A stretch of DNA of 64,000 bases from Uloborus plumipes (GCA_038373865.1 JAXGGA010001686.1:62001-126000), one strand, 5' to 3'. Positions 1 to 13,105 are shown, counted from the first letter of the stretch. Notes: generated by a model from the sequence alone, not told the origin. Translations and numbers: made by a program.

Positions 1-344
1 AGAATATTGTGGACATTTCTTTCCGTGTATAAATAGCTGACCTTGAACACAAGTCAGTTAGTTCTTTTCAGATTTTGATTTCTGAGAGTGCTCGTTTTTA
101 TTCGCTTTGGGCGAATGTTGTTTTTGCTTTTGTAATTTCTTAATTACTGTTCACGTTAGATACGTGGTGCTGAGTTACTGTTGAGAGTACAGTGTACTGT
201 TTGCTGCCTGATTGCTGGATGTTTAGCAATTGTTTCCTGCTCTTATTGTAAATAGTGTACATACTTGTAAATAAATTTATAGTTACTTCCTCAAGATTGG
301 CATGCTCATTTGAAGAAAGTTGAAGGTGCTACAGACTCGTTACA
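1..344 (+). mobile_element. Partial or solo LTR of an LTR retrotransposon
   Basis: The window opens inside a sequence with LTR layout. A TATA box (tataaat, about position 29) is followed about 25-30 bases later by an initiator-like TCAGTTAG. A T-rich transcribed part follows, then AATAAA-type polyadenylation signals near 269-277, and a short U5-like tail ending in TTACA at about 344. No primer-binding site, gag or pol follows it, so this is a solo or fragmentary LTR whose left edge lies outside the window. Gypsy/BEL-type arthropod LTRs commonly have this order. The superfamily cannot be assigned. The right edge is chosen only because LTRs usually end in CA. Confidence 0.4.
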
Positions 345-1256
345 ATATTAAAATACTTATATTATACACACCTAGTTTATAGCCAAACGATGCAAGACAA
401 ACTCTAGGGAAGGGTTTTTGGGAAATACAATTTACTGATATCGACAATTTTAACATCGAGTCTACTGGAATTAGTTTGAATATCGCCGACCCTACACCAG
501 ATTTGACTGCTTATTTTTGTCGCTAAATGTTTTACAAACTTGGAGCACTGAAATTAATTTTAGTATGCCAGAAAAAGCATCAAACTATTCTGTTTGAGAC
601 TTTGGAAAACCAGCAACAAGGTGGGTGCACAACTAGAGCTCATAAAGCCGTGCACGTAAAACTTCAACCATATGTGGTATTCTGTCTTTGAGTTATGCGA
701 GATACATGCATACGTACATACCTAAATACGAACAAAACGAACAAACAGACGTTACTAGAAAACTCCTCAATGACGTTCAAAATGGATGTTTTGCTTTGCT
801 GATTAAAATTACTTGGACAAAAGCCCATACGGACGAGCTGCAGAAAAGCATGAAAACTTGAGAGATTTTTTTTTCATGATTATAATACTTTCTTTGTTTT
901 GTAAAAGTCGTAGAAATGCTCTGAAGAAGTCGTAAAAAATTAGCCTCCTTTTTACTCCTATTAAATTTAAGAGTTAATTTAGATTTGAAGTTACTCATGT
1001 CAAAATTATTATCTTTTTATGATGATGTTGCTTTTTTTCTTTCAAAAAAAAAAAAAAAAAGAAAGAAAAAGCACACTCAATTTTGATTGCAATTTGAAAG
1101 TGCAGTTCAGTGCATCCGTGCATTCAAATACTCCATTCATATCATAAATAATACACTTGATGAATTACTTTAAATATCACAAAACAGAACATGTTATTTT
1201 TTCATCCTTACGGGAAAAGAGTGAGCAGCATGCACCGCATGCAAAGCGTTAGCAGC
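345..1256. other. AT-rich stretch with no recognised gene
   Basis: Nothing is recognised here apart from a poly-A run near 1045-1060. The single short minus-strand reading frame (777-998) has low-complexity composition and no family resemblance. Confidence 0.5.
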
Positions 1257-1264
1257 ATACACAG

Positions 1265-3970
1265 TAGGGTGGATCGAAAAAACTTTTTTTTTTTAATTTC
1301 AAATCGGCCCGGTGAGAAAAGTTCTCCACTAGAACTAAACAATTACCTGTAAAATTTGACGTTGATCAGATAAAATCTTCATGCTCCGCAAAGAGGTCAA
1401 AGTTCGAAAATTGAACCCGAAAATGCATTTTTTCATCTTTACGAAAACATTAGTTTTGAATAATTTTTCAAATCGCTTGGGGGCCAAAGAGTTACCCAAT
1501 GGGATGAAATACTATGATGTAAGTTACATCATAGTCCGATAAAATGTTCATGCTTCAAATGGGGGTCGAAATTTGCATATTTAACCCCAAAATAGCACTT
1601 TTTCATCATGAATGAAAAAATTCTTTTGAAACGACCATGGCTAGAAAAGTTGCCCCTTACGGTCAAAACCCTTGATACAAAACTAGAGACCCGTTATTTA
1701 AAGGATATAGAAGTGGGGACCAGCCACCCTCCCCTCGGCCACCTCCCCCAGTCCTCGGCGCCTTCGAAAATTAATGTTTTTATGTATAACTGAGTGATTT
1801 TTTTGGATTCCGGAACGTCTAGTTACTAGCTAGTTTGTATTTCGATAGGCGATAAGATGCTACTTGAGTTCAAATTAAAAAAAGAAAAAAATGTTTCATA
1901 AAGTGAACAGTTTTAGAAGAATATTATGATCTAGTGCAGAAGCCTCACTCAAAATGAACTTGACAAGTTACCATTCAATCTGGCGAAGCTAACGCTATTT
2001 TATTCAAAATACAAGCATTTTTAAAAATTTGAGACATTTCTTGTGATAGTTCTACTGTTGTAGGCTGTGATGGAACAAATATAAACACCGGATTCAAATC
2101 AGTTAAGATTCGATTATTAGAACTATCTTTAAATCGTGCACTGCAGAGGTGCGTTTGTCTATTACACCTAAATGAAGTAAATCTACTCTAGAACGTTTTC
2201 GTATTCCAATAATTTCTCACTCGCCAATTTGTGGTGCAGGTTTTTTTTTTGTTTTGTTCAGGTATCAAAAAGTTTAATATGAGTACTGATTAATATCAGT
2301 ACTGATTAATATGAGTACTGATACATAGGAGTATTTACGAAAGCTATTTCTACCGGCGCCTTTCCAAGTGACAGTGTACCATTAAAACCAGGGCCAATCG
2401 TGCATTCCTGGAAGATGTTGGAAAGATCTATCTATATGAAAAATTAATTACATTGTCAACCTTTATATTTAAAATATACACTTCTATGTGGTTTGATATA
2501 AAACAAAATCTTTTTGCTCGGAAGGTCCTAAGCACATTTGAGATATTATTCATGGATCAAGATACTTAAAGCATGCAAAATTACATTGGAGACAAGTAAA
2601 ATCTTCATATGCCGCAGGGCGTTAGATTGATCACGAGCCGAAGACGTACCGATAAATACATTCTCTAAACTAAAACACAAAAAATTGCAAATAAAATATA
2701 TTCTACCATTCCAGCGGTGCTTTTTTTTTGTTTATTAAATATTTGCAAAAATGGTTCTGTAAGACAGGTTACTATCTAGAGTACAAGACCCATTAACGTT
2801 ATGCGTGTTAAATTTAGATTTCACATTAACACAAGTACACAGATAAGTACACTTTTCGATTTATTTCAGTGAAGAATATTTTATTACCTCCTATTTTATT
2901 ACCTCCTAAGTCCCCTATTTTTTTTTAATGAATTTCAGAAAAAGAGAAAATTTTCCATCTGAACAGAAATTCTTGGGAAACACTGAACAGAGAACTGCGA
3001 TTTCGAAATTAGACGTATGAGAGGTTCATATTTTTTCGTTACAATCTTGGCTGAAATGAAGAAATGCCGTTGTTCTTCTTCACATACTTTGTAAACGATT
3101 TAAAGATGCTTCTAATAATCGAATCTCTCCTCCTTTAAATCCGGGCCTCACATTTGTTCGATCATGGCACACAACACTACGACTATCACGAGAAATGTCT
3201 ACATTTTTGAATAATGCTAGTATTTTGGAAAACATAACGTTGGCTTCGCCAGATTGAACGGTAACTTGACAAATTTATTTTGAGCCAGGCTCCTGCACTA
3301 GATCTTAATTTTCTTCTAAAATTGTTCATATATGAAACATTTTTTTCTTTTTTTTTAATTTGAACTCAAGTAGCATCTTATCGCCTATCGAAATACAAAC
3401 TAGCTAGACGTTTCGGAATCCCCCCCTCAAAAAAAAAATCAATCAGTTATACGTAAAAACATTAATTTTCGAAATCACGGAGGACTTGGGGAGGTGGCCG
3501 AGGGGGGGGGGCTGGTCCCCCACTTCTACATCCTTTAAATAACGGGTCTCTAGTTTTTTAATAAAGGGTTTTGATCGCAAAGGGCAATTTTTCTACCCGT
3601 GGTAGTATCCAAAGAATTTTTTCACTCATGATGAAAAAGTACTATTTTGGGGTTTAATATGCAAATTTCGACCACCATGTGAAGCATGAAAAATTTATCT
3701 GACTATGATGTAATTTTACATCATAGTATTTCATCCCATTGGGTAACTCTTTGGCTCCCTAGCGATTTGAAAAATTATTAAGAACTGTTTTCGTAAAGAT
3801 GAAAAAAAAAATGCATTTTTGGGCTCAATTTCCGAAATTTGACCTCTTTGCTGAACATGAAGATTTTATCTTATCAACTCCACATTTTACAGGTAATTGT
3901 TTAAACAACTTTTCTCACCCGGGCTGATTTGAAATTCCAAAAAAAAAAAAAGTTTTTTCGATCCGCCCTA
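1265..3970. mobile_element. Fold-back (long inverted repeat) DNA transposon, hAT-like
   Basis: Two arms of about 0.87 kb (1265-2137 and 3095-3970) are inverted copies of each other, separated by a unique spacer of about 0.96 kb. The outer ends read TAGGGTGGATCGAAAAAA and, in reverse complement, TAGGGCGGATCGAAAAAA. The flanking octamers are atacacag (1257-1264) and atgcacag (3971-3978), matching at 7 of 8 positions. An 8-bp target duplication with a TAGGG terminus fits hAT; P-like elements also make 8-bp duplications. No transposase is visible in the arms or spacer, so it is non-autonomous. Each arm also carries a small hairpin, CTATGATGTAA with its inverse (about 1511-1533 and 3701-3724). Arm divergence shows an old insertion. 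Confidence 0.75.
2277..2323. repeat. Short tandem repeat in fold-back spacer
   Basis: About two and a half copies of an 18-20 base unit built on gagtactgattaatat lie in tandem inside the spacer of the fold-back element. They have no obvious function. Confidence 0.6.
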
Positions 3971-3978
3971 ATGCACAG

Positions 3979-5399
3979 TATCTCCGAAGATTTCTAAATG
4001 TCAAGGTAAAATTTTTATATCCGAATTGTGATTATCTTATATAGTGCTAAAACCCTTTATTTTAACAGTTTAGTTAATAAATAAATCTGCTAGCAAGCTC
4101 AATTTTAAAATAAATCTTACTCAAAAAATGCTGAATCGCATAAACAGTCTTGCTAAGTATAGATCTGAAATATATTTCTGAGTTTTGAGTGTACTTGAAA
4201 AATGGCAAAATGTTCCACGTTGTAAACACGAAAAAAAAAATCAGTTTCTTTGAAACATGGATATTTCATGTTTAAAAGTTTTGAAATAAACTGAATTATC
4301 TTTTCCTAGCGATACCATTGTGGCAAGAAGAACAAATTCAATTTCGAGAAGAACTTGAATAAAGTATACAGAACTAAAATGTTGAATAGGGAAGTAGCTA
4401 AGAGCTAAAAGAAAATAACATTCCACGCATCAGCTATTCTATCCAAACACAATGTTAAACTAGAAAAGATTAAACACACAAATCTTTATATGCATTGACG
4501 TTTTTTAATAACATGCTTGAAAATGTCAAAACCTGAGGTAGAAAAAACTTCTTTTCAGACGAAACTTCTATGAAAAATTCAAGCTTGAAAAGCATCTCCG
4601 GAGAAGTTTTCAGGTTTTTTTTTTTTTTTACAAATTTCCAATTTATATGAAGTTAGCTTTTTCTACTGTATTCAAAAAGAAATCAGAGTAATTTTTATGT
4701 AATACGTATCTGAAATCAATTTTTGAAAAAGAGAATTACAAAACGACGTTTGACTTTTTTGCAAGTTTTTTTCTCTTGATTGATTTTGATTGATGATACC
4801 TGTTGACGTTTCAAAATAGTTTAAACTCTTTCCAGGGTCAATACTAATAGTTGAATAGTTGCGTACAGGAGTATTAAAATAACCTGGTTATGCTAATGCT
4901 TTCTGCTGCGATAAAGTGCTTAAAACCTAGATATAAATCAAAAATAATTTCTGCGTCGCCAATTTTTTGGCATTCGATATCGATTATACAATTCTTGCCA
5001 ATCGATGATAGCATGCAGGAAGCGAAAATACTAACCTGAGGAAAAGTCGAATGTGGAATTGATGAAAAAAAAATATATAAAGAAAATCTCCTCAAAAGCT
5101 GGCACTTACGCGAATGTCTCGGTTCATCGGAAACCACGAAGAAATCTGAACGTGAATCGATTGGTCGGGAAACCAACTCTATCGGTACGAATGGCAGACC
5201 TTTGAAAGAGGTCGCATTTCCAAAAAGGTTGGCAAAAAGGGGGCCCTGTTGAATTATTCAATTTGTGGGAAGAGATGTGATTTTCTGCTGCAAAAATCCA
5301 ATAATTCATTACCACAAAAGGGAGAGAGAGAGAGAGAGAGAGATTTCTTTGCCCCCCACCCCCTCCTATTTCACGAGTATTTTTAGCACTTAAAGCTCA
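3979..5399. repeat. AT-rich stretch ending in a (GA)n microsatellite
   Basis: No gene is recognised. Overlapping minus-strand frames at 4874-5315 match no family I know. A pure GA dinucleotide run of about 11 units lies at about 5321-5342, followed by a C-rich tract near 5353-5366. Confidence 0.6.
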
Positions 5400-5640
5400 C
5401 TTTTGCGACCGCAGTATCTTTCGCAGATGGATGGGTTCATATTTTCAATTTCGATGATGCGTTTTCGTCCCAAATTCCAGAAATGTTTCCGCAGGCCCGA
5501 GGATTAATGGCAAAGAAGATTGTGCAATCTGAGGTTGGAAACGGAGAAGAAAAAATGGAGCACTCCGGGGAGTAGTGTCAATCTTCAACTTGATGAGGAT
5601 TAATGGGTGGGGAATATAGCTGCAAAACGGCCTTTACCGC
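5400..5640. other. Balanced-composition island, possible conserved non-coding DNA
   Basis: This stretch is less AT-rich and less repetitive than its surroundings. It contains the word GGATTAATGG twice (near 5501 and 5600), a core recognised by Otx/bicoid-type homeodomains. No reading frame is convincing. The idea of an enhancer or conserved element is inference from composition only. Confidence 0.2.
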
Positions 5641-6461
5641 TCAAATAATAAGTAAGTTTCCGAAAATCATTAATTATTACTTAGGAGCTCAAAGTTTTAT
5701 TATTTTTTTGCACATTAGAGGTTTGCTCGATTTAAAGAGGCTTTGCATTATTCAATGATAAGAAATCGAAAGAGAAGTAAAATGTTACGGAAACAGTTAC
5801 AGTCATTTTACGATAGCTTTAAGCCCTGTGAGTTTTACCGCTTCATACTTTTTATTATATTTGACTTAACTTTTAACTGGTCAGGGGTAAGATGTCTTAC
5901 ATCCAAGCGAAGTTTAAATTCTAAAATATTTTTATTTTACCTGACTAGATTGCGCTCTGGGTCCACCTACTTTTTTTTTTCATTCATGCCAAAAAAGAAT
6001 TGACTGAATGCTACAGTTTATGTTATAGTTGAATTCAGTCGATTTTTTGGCTGTTTGGGGTGTAGTAAACCCCGCATCGCCGAAAGAGCTACTTTTTTTC
6101 TCATTGTAGCTTTAATCTTTTATTTATTTATTCATTTATTTCACTAATTTATATTGCTTTTATATATTTAAATCAGTATTTTTCCTACGAGATGACGTAG
6201 TTGACTTGTAATTTTGTTTTTAAACTGTTGCACAACTTGTATTAGAATAAGTTATTTGACATTATATTTATCACATGGTTCAAAGTTCTTTTAATTGGCA
6301 GGGTAACTTTAAATGAAGTTAATAATTCAATTTAAGTCATTTTTTTAATTATTTTTTCTTAGTATTTGACAATGTTATAACTCTTCTGGGGTTTTCTTTA
6401 GTTTTTTGCCAGTACATGCATATTTGTATAAACAAATAAATAAATAAATAAACAAGAAGCA
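5641..6461. other. AT-rich stretch with no recognised gene
   Basis: Nothing is recognised. The 86-codon plus-strand frame at 5743-6003 is biased to Phe/Arg/Ser, as expected of random AT-rich sequence. Tetranucleotide TTTA/AAAT runs occur near 6118-6150 and 6430-6452. Confidence 0.5.
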
Positions 6462-6720
6462 AATCGGTGGCCGAGAGGTGAAAACACTTCCTTCGTATCC
6501 CGGAGGTTGTGGGATAGATTGCTACCGGTGCCCTGGGTACTCTTTCCCCTGATTAGTGATGTAAATTTTTTGTGCTGGTCTTTTAAATAAAAAAGCAAAT
6601 TGTGCTGTGTTGTGTTGTTAACATTCCACTCTCTTTGTGAGGTAATTTAACCCCCCATCTCCACTTATAACACAACAACAAAAATAATAAATAAATAAAT
6701 ACATACATAAATAAATTAAA
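6462..6720 (+). mobile_element. Degenerate tRNA-derived SINE with (AAAT)n tail
   Basis: A polymerase III A box (GGTGGCCGAGAGGT, about 6467-6480) of the Leu/Ser tRNA type is followed by a decayed B-box region (GGGATAGATTGC, about 6511-6522). A tRNA-unrelated body follows, then a tail of AACAACAAC and AAAT repeats. AAAT-rich DNA also precedes the A box, consistent with insertion into, or duplication of, an A-rich target. Internal promoter mutations make current transcription unlikely. Confidence 0.6.
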
Positions 6721-8530
6721 ATGAATTATGATTGTGGAAGTTAAAAATAGAGATATTGTGGATCAAGGTTACTGTGAGTGACTCAAACAAGTATGTATGA
6801 GTATTAATTGCAAAAGTTGAAAAAAAAATGTACATGTGTGTTTTTCACGTTGCTCTAATTACTTCTTATCACTTGAAAACAAAAGTTCCTTCTTTTATAG
6901 CAGCATTGTATTTGGATTTGCTGCACAGATTGGCGTGGTGAACAAGTTACTGGTAACATATGCGTTAAATTAAATACATATTTGAATCGGTGAGTGCAAA
7001 AACAACGTCAGTCAAGAACTTCAAATTGCTCAGGAGAGAGAAAAAAACGTCCTAACTCTAGCATTGTTTCTCCGGTCAACATTCAAGTATCTGGCCCCGT
7101 ATCTTTCAAATTAGTAACCTGACTGACGTGATTTTTGATATCACCATGCATCTTGCGTCCCAAGCTCGTTTCCAAAAAAAAAAACGAATTTTCAAATTTT
7201 TGTGACTGGTGTTTTTTCTTTCACTGATTCATTTAGTGCAGCTGAATTTCACTCAATTTAAATGCATATATACGAATAGTAAATATCCATTCGTTAGCCT
7301 TATTTATTACCATGTCAGAGCTTACCATAACAATATACTTAATTCGACAGGAAAAGAATCTCCGTGCATCCAAAACTAAAATGCAAAGTTTAATGCCATA
7401 TTTTTCTACCCTAAAATTTAAGTTAAGCAAAAGCGTGCAGATAAATATCAAACGTAAAAGTATATCCCTCACGTACTGTGGGTTTTCCATCGGGTTTGTG
7501 GCGACACGCTATTTGCTTTTAACGAACTGCTTGAAAACTTATGGACGAGGTCTGAATTTTAAATGGTGTCTTAAATTTGAACCATTTCATTTTCCGTCAT
7601 ATAGAAGCGACATGTATGCATTCTGAGAAGAAGCTCTACAGAGAAGGCATTTCATTTGCTCGTGTCGTGCTTCACTTTAAATAGTTTAGTTTAATACATT
7701 TCTTTGAAATGCTTTGCGAATTTCGGTAAGTGTTTTGGAGATAATTATGTGACTGGTGTGCGGGAGTTGGCTTATATGTGGATTTTAGATTGAACTACAA
7801 GGGTGGTTATTTGACATTTTTACTTTCCACTCAACGAAGTAAAGTATTAACTCACGAAAAATGTCAAACTAAAATTTTGTTCCACTTTAATTCCCAACGA
7901 ATAGTTTTTCCTATTTTTATCGTGACGTCTGTAAGTATATGTGTATATCATACATTATACTTGGTACTTTTAAATAGGCGTATCAATTTTAGAAATTTTG
8001 CCTCATCTCCATGGAAACCGCACGAAAGACAACAGTTCCTCTCTTTTTTTTCCAGACACTGCTGTTGAGGCATTTCATTTATTTCATGTTTATCGAATCA
8101 GGCTTGCGTTTTTATTTATATCACCATATCTCAATTATTTCTAATTGTTTTCTAAAAAATCTAGTGCTAAATAATTTGTTTTAGCAAGACCCACCATCAT
8201 GAGTAAGCGTTATATAAATACTTCAAAAAGTATTTTATTAACGTTGATTGAATAATAGTTTGCGCAGAGAGCAATTTTAATCGTTTGCATTTAACCATTA
8301 TTGCAAAAACAATGTGGGAGAAAAGTCCATAGCGCTGTAACTATCGCAACCATCAGGGGAAAGGGGCGATAGGGGGAAATTAATTATACTTTCGGCCGCC
8401 TCCTCTCGTTACACATGGTATAGTGGGCATAAAATACCAAAAAATGCCTTGACCCATCCGCGAGTCAACTGTAATGATTTTTCTCGTGACGTCTGTTTAT
8501 GACGTGATGTCTGTACTTACATATATTTCC
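6721..8530. other. AT-rich stretch with no recognised gene
   Basis: Two plus-strand frames (7312-7626, 104 codons; 7778-8068, 96 codons) are the longest here. They lack recognisable domains, lie in AT-rich sequence and overlap minus-strand frames. I see no repeat boundary or RNA gene. Confidence 0.4.
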
Positions 8531-8534
8531 CATA

Positions 8535-8706
8535 CAGTCGAGCCCGCTTATTAGAATATCGGTTAAAGGAATATCCCGCTTGATGTAACATTTTCAATGT
8601 ACCAGACCATTGTAATGCATTATTTATGCCCCAGATAATATAATATCCCGCTTATTAGAATATTTTTTCATTGCAAAATGGCTATTCCATTAAGCGGGCT
8701 GGAGTG
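8535..8706. mobile_element. pogo/Tigger-like MITE (172 bp)
   Basis: The left end CAGTCGAGCCCGCTTATTAG and the inverted right end CACTCCAGCCCGCTTAATGG form terminal inverted repeats. TA dinucleotides lie directly outside both (8533-8534 and 8707-8708). CAGTYGA-type ends with a TA duplication are typical of the pogo/Tigger branch of Tc1/mariner. The word CCCGCTTATTAGAATAT recurs internally near 8647-8663, giving subterminal repeats. There is no coding capacity, so it would have been moved by a transposase encoded elsewhere. Confidence 0.8.
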
Positions 8707-8708
8707 TA

Positions 8709-10120
8709 TGTTTTTTAAAACTTTTTTTTTTAAATTTTTTTTGAACAGTAATATTCTGATGACTTTCAGTCATAGAAGTGAACGGAGCTTTAGAATAGAG
8801 CTAGCCGGGATTTTAGAGGTTTTGATTATCCCCAGAACAAAGGGTTGCCAATTTTTCAAAATTAAAAATGAACTACGTATTTTAAAACTTTTTTTTTATA
8901 TGAAAGTAATACATTTCCACCGCAAACATAACCACTTCTCATTGGCCGGCTGGTGCACCAGGCTGGTGTAAATATCCCTTTCCTACACATTCCTACCAAC
9001 AGATTCCCAAACCCTCGAAACTGTGGAGGACAGGACGTTACCTCCATAAACTAGGCATGGTACTGAAGGGGAATTAAAGTCTTTAGTAACATGTACCCCT
9101 GCTAACTGCTAACTTTCGTCCACAGAACTTACGGACGATGTGCTGACTATTGAACTATCCACAGTTAATTTAAAAATGCTGAAATGTTTTCACAGTAATC
9201 AAATTATTTCATTACCCGAGGTTCTGAAAAACAACTTAAAGAATAAATCTTTTCTGTATGCTATTTATAACTTTTTTGTCTAGAAAGAATAATTCACCTT
9301 CATAAGTAACATTTAGACATCATTTTATCATTCTACATAAATTAGCTACTAAATCACATCACATGATGTTTTTCCGCTTAGATAAATTTTGCACAACAAA
9401 ACACAGAAACACAATTTAGTATCCTTCCAACTGTCATCTGTACTATCATTAAATATAATTTCACGAAATATCCCAGCACGGTTTCTACTTTAACCCAAAC
9501 ACTAAATACATTTTTTTTTCTTTTTTTAAAAATCTTTTTGACTGCAATTTATTATAAATGAAGCTCGGAAGAAATTTCACCCGCCGGGAAGACTGAATAA
9601 ATTAAGCCAGAATATCTTATTTCACGACAACTGCTGAGAACACGAAAGTACGATGATAAATTGAATTCCATAAAAGCCTTCGAGGGAGATATTGCTAGAA
9701 TTGAAGATGACATCAACCTTTCCAAGGATTCGTCAAATTTCTTTTGCCTTTGGATTTTGATAGTCTCCTTATAAGAAAGATCTTTGGAGAAATGAAATCT
9801 CAGTCTCCTCTCTGCGAATTTGATAACTCGATGAATGTTCTATATTTAAGACCTGCTTTTTAGTTTTATTCGTGTTAGATAAAAAATATGAGTTGGATTC
9901 TTTCCTCGAAAGTAAGATTGAAAATTAAAAATTCATTGTAGTGTTACGTGTAAGAACCGGCAGAAAAATGTCCAGATTTATTTCCAAGCATTAATTGAAT
10001 CATGTTTCATTCTACATGCTGTAACATAATACTTATATTTAAAATTAATTTTTGGTTACGAAACTGCTTGAGATAATTTACCTTTTAGCATATATTTTTT
10101 ACTAAAAGTAGTAACTATTT
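8709..10120. other. AT-rich stretch; balanced island at about 9560-9860
   Basis: No gene is recognised. The segment 9560-9860 is more complex than its surroundings and shares the 19-base word ataaattgaattccataaa (9656-9674) with 13162-13180. That is either an old dispersed repeat or a shared regulatory word. The 97-codon frame at 8678-8971 begins inside the MITE and is not a gene. Confidence 0.35.
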
Positions 10121-10249
10121 TGCTATAAAGCAATGAGTAACCGCCCCTCAGCAAGGGCTAAGGCAGTTGCTTAAAATTTACGAGTTGTACCGTTTCCATG
10201 TGCAGTCGCTCGCTAGCTACCAGTTTTTTTTTTTTTTTGCTCTCTTTGC

Positions 10250-10425
10250 TCTATAAGATGATTTTTGCCTCCAACTCGACTACTTTCGTATTCCATGCTG
10301 ATGAGCGCACAATAAGCGCAAAACTGCAGTACATGGATCGAAATAGCCGAGTTGGCGGTGTATTGCATTATGTATTTTGCTATAGTTTTCTTGGAGACTG
10401 GGAGCAATACTGAGGTAAGTAATTA
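10250..10425 (+). repeat. Probable dispersed repeat with A-box-like word and strong splice-donor match
   Basis: This stretch has low homopolymer content. It contains TAGCCGAGTTGGCGG (about 10346-10360), which resembles a tRNA A box, but no B box is visible downstream. It ends in GAGGTAAGTAA (about 10411-10421), an excellent match to the U1 5' splice consensus. I regard it as the remnant of a dispersed repeat. An untranslated exon ending at the donor is an alternative I cannot exclude. Confidence 0.35.
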
Positions 10426-10429
10426 TCTG

Positions 10430-12534
10430 ACGACAATTTTGTTCTAGTATTTAAATACCAAACATTTTTTGGATTTAGATTAAATTAACTCATTACAGGT
10501 GAGATGATTTTTTGTAATATATTTAGTTTGGTGAGGTTTATTTAATCCAAGTATTAAATTTCTCCGTAAAATTTAGCAAATTAAAGTAGGAAAACTCCCG
10601 ATGGCTTTGATTTTTTTTTTCATACAAATACAACTGAAGCAGTAACGTAAGTTACATTCATACGAGAGTAGGGGCAAAAGCTAATTCATTTACTTTCTTC
10701 TTGCAAATATCAGTTGGAAAATGGGACTACACCAAATAAAGGGACAAGGTGTAAACTACATATGTGGACAATGAATAGCGTTGAAATAACGTAAAACATA
10801 CGAATTTATTCGTAACACACTAATGATTTCTAGAGTGTAGGACATCCCACCGGGCTAGTTAGGGGTCACGACAGAAAAACCCTGTAGATCATTAAATAAA
10901 TGAATATGATTTTAACCCTTATTTCTTGTTGTGGATGTAATAGTGTGTGGTTCAAATTTGAAAAGTAATAATTTCTAAGGCTATATTTACTTCCATATCC
11001 AGTTTTCCTAAGTATGCTATCTTCCATATAGTAAGATTGACTTTGAAATATAAGTTATTAATAGGATTTTTTAGTTCTAATCGATTAAATTATCCTTCCA
11101 AATATCAACATTATGATTTGAAAACTATAAATATATTTTTACGAAAAACTAAAATTTTAATTTATGATATACGTGTGATTAAATTTATTTCTCAAAATTT
11201 GATGCGTTTTTAGTAAATCCGACTTCTAAGGCTTTTTAATAAGATATTTAAATTGAATAATTCAATTTGTAGAGGCTTACGCACAAATGAACGAAAATAA
11301 AAATATTTGAAAAAACAACAAAGAAAAAAAAACGCGATAATGCCGAGCTTTAACTTTAAATCAATAAAAACAAATAAGAGTATTTTTTGAGCAATACTTT
11401 CCATCTGCACGCTCGTTAAAAGCAAGTAAATATTCAAATTGAATTTCCTTATTCCATAAGAAACATTTTTTTCACTTTTTTAATCACTCCTAAACAATAA
11501 AACAAGGTTAAAGAATTGGAATGAATTAATCGATTCTCGTCACAATCAATATTTTTATTTAAGAAAAAGAAAATATTTGCATCACTTGTGCGAAATACAT
11601 TTTATATTTTGGAACTCATAAATTGAATATGAACTCTAAAACAAACGTTATACTGCTTTTTCAATATTGCGTTGACGGAACTCCCTCCAACCTCAGAGAA
11701 TTAAAGGTGGCAAAAGAGGAAGATTATGAGTATATTCGGCAGTAGTTTTTTTATATTCATTTCAAATACTAAAATTTAAAAAAAATGATTGTTTTAGAGA
11801 CTCTCTTTGTCTTTTTCAACAGATTAGCTGAAGCAATTGTGGAAATAAGAGCAAAATATATGACGGGTTTTAATTTGCTCCATTTTATTTATTTAATTCT
11901 TTTATTTATTCATTTAATTTTTAAATTTGTTTATGTATTCATTTATTTATTTCTCACAATTTTTTAAAACCTTGCTCAAAGAAGAAAATGAAACATGAAG
12001 GATTTGCCTAGTATTGAAGTGAGGCAAAGATCAAAATGTAACTACCTAGCTGGAATCGGATTCTGATTCTATCAAAAATTATAAGAGGAAGAAAATTGAT
12101 AGATTAGCCAGTAATAGATCAGTGAAAAGAGCAGCCGTGAGATAGACAGGCACATATTAACTGTATCTCATTAGCATACTTTAAAGTATTTTTGAATCTG
12201 TATTGAATTTATTTACTTTTCAGATTCTTAATTCAGATACGAGTTTACGGGGAGATTAAACCTCCTTTAGTGTTTTGGTTTAGTTCTGAGTGTTTCCTTT
12301 CTTTCTTTCTTTCTTTTTTTTTTGTGGAAATGCAATGCAAAATAATTTTGTTATCCAATCGAGTAATCATCAGTTGATTTTAGAGGTTTGCCTATGCACT
12401 TTGGATAAATTTACTAAAAATTCGTCTAGTCTACCATGCGTTCTGCATATATCTGCACATGTAGAAGCATTTTTTTAATGAAAAATATATCTATCGTCTC
12501 GAAACATAATTCAAGCAAGATGAGCATTCATACG
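10430..12534. other. AT-rich stretch with no recognised gene
   Basis: Only short, compositionally biased frames are present, for example 11210-11437 minus and 11785-11967 plus (Phe/Leu/Ile-rich from TTTATT repeats). No terminal repeats or RNA genes were seen. Confidence 0.5.
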
Positions 12535-13105
12535 ATATCCTACTCTTTGTATGTGTATGAATAATAGTGATTGAGCTAAAATAATTCGATTACAATGCAA
12601 AATATCACACTCACATACGCGTTTTCGGAATATCTTAGCTTATTTAAAGGATTTTTTTTTTCAGAAAATTTCCTATCTAAATATCGTTTGAACCGAAGTC
12701 GTCAAGGAAAAAGCATTATATTTTAAATTTTCTCGAATTGAAACGGTTTTTTGCATATCCTTGTAGTTTCAAATAAATAATTTGAAGTATAATTTAAAGC
12801 CAAAAAAAAAAAAAAAAGATCCAGTACGATGCCATGCACTTTGAATGTATACGTATAATAGTTGTTAAGCTTCAATATTACGATTACAATTTACAATTAC
12901 GATTACGAAGCACACCACTCGCACATGTTTCTGTCATGTCTTTGTTATTTTTATTTATTTATCTTTTTTAATATTAGTATTTTTGTGCAGAAAATATCTT
13001 GTCTGAAAACAATTTGGACTGAAGTCGTCAGGGCCGACATTACATTTTCCATTTTCCCGGATCAAACCGGTTCTTTGCAAATCCCTGGAGCCCCAACTGA
13101 ATAAT
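12535..13105. repeat. Diverged tandem duplication, period about 325 bp
   Basis: Two units (about 12535-12790 and 12826-13105) align collinearly. Shared landmarks are a gtatgaataatag/gtataatag start, a T-rich tract ending in cagaaaat, gaagtcgtca (12696 and 13021), a gaattgaaacggtt/gatcaaaccggtt block and a final ataatt. Divergence is high, so the duplication is old. No coding content is evident. Confidence 0.6.

Noticed and set aside
7312..8068. Two adjacent plus-strand reading frames of about 100 codons
   Set aside because: No domain or family resemblance, AT-driven composition, overlap with opposite-strand frames and no splice or promoter context.
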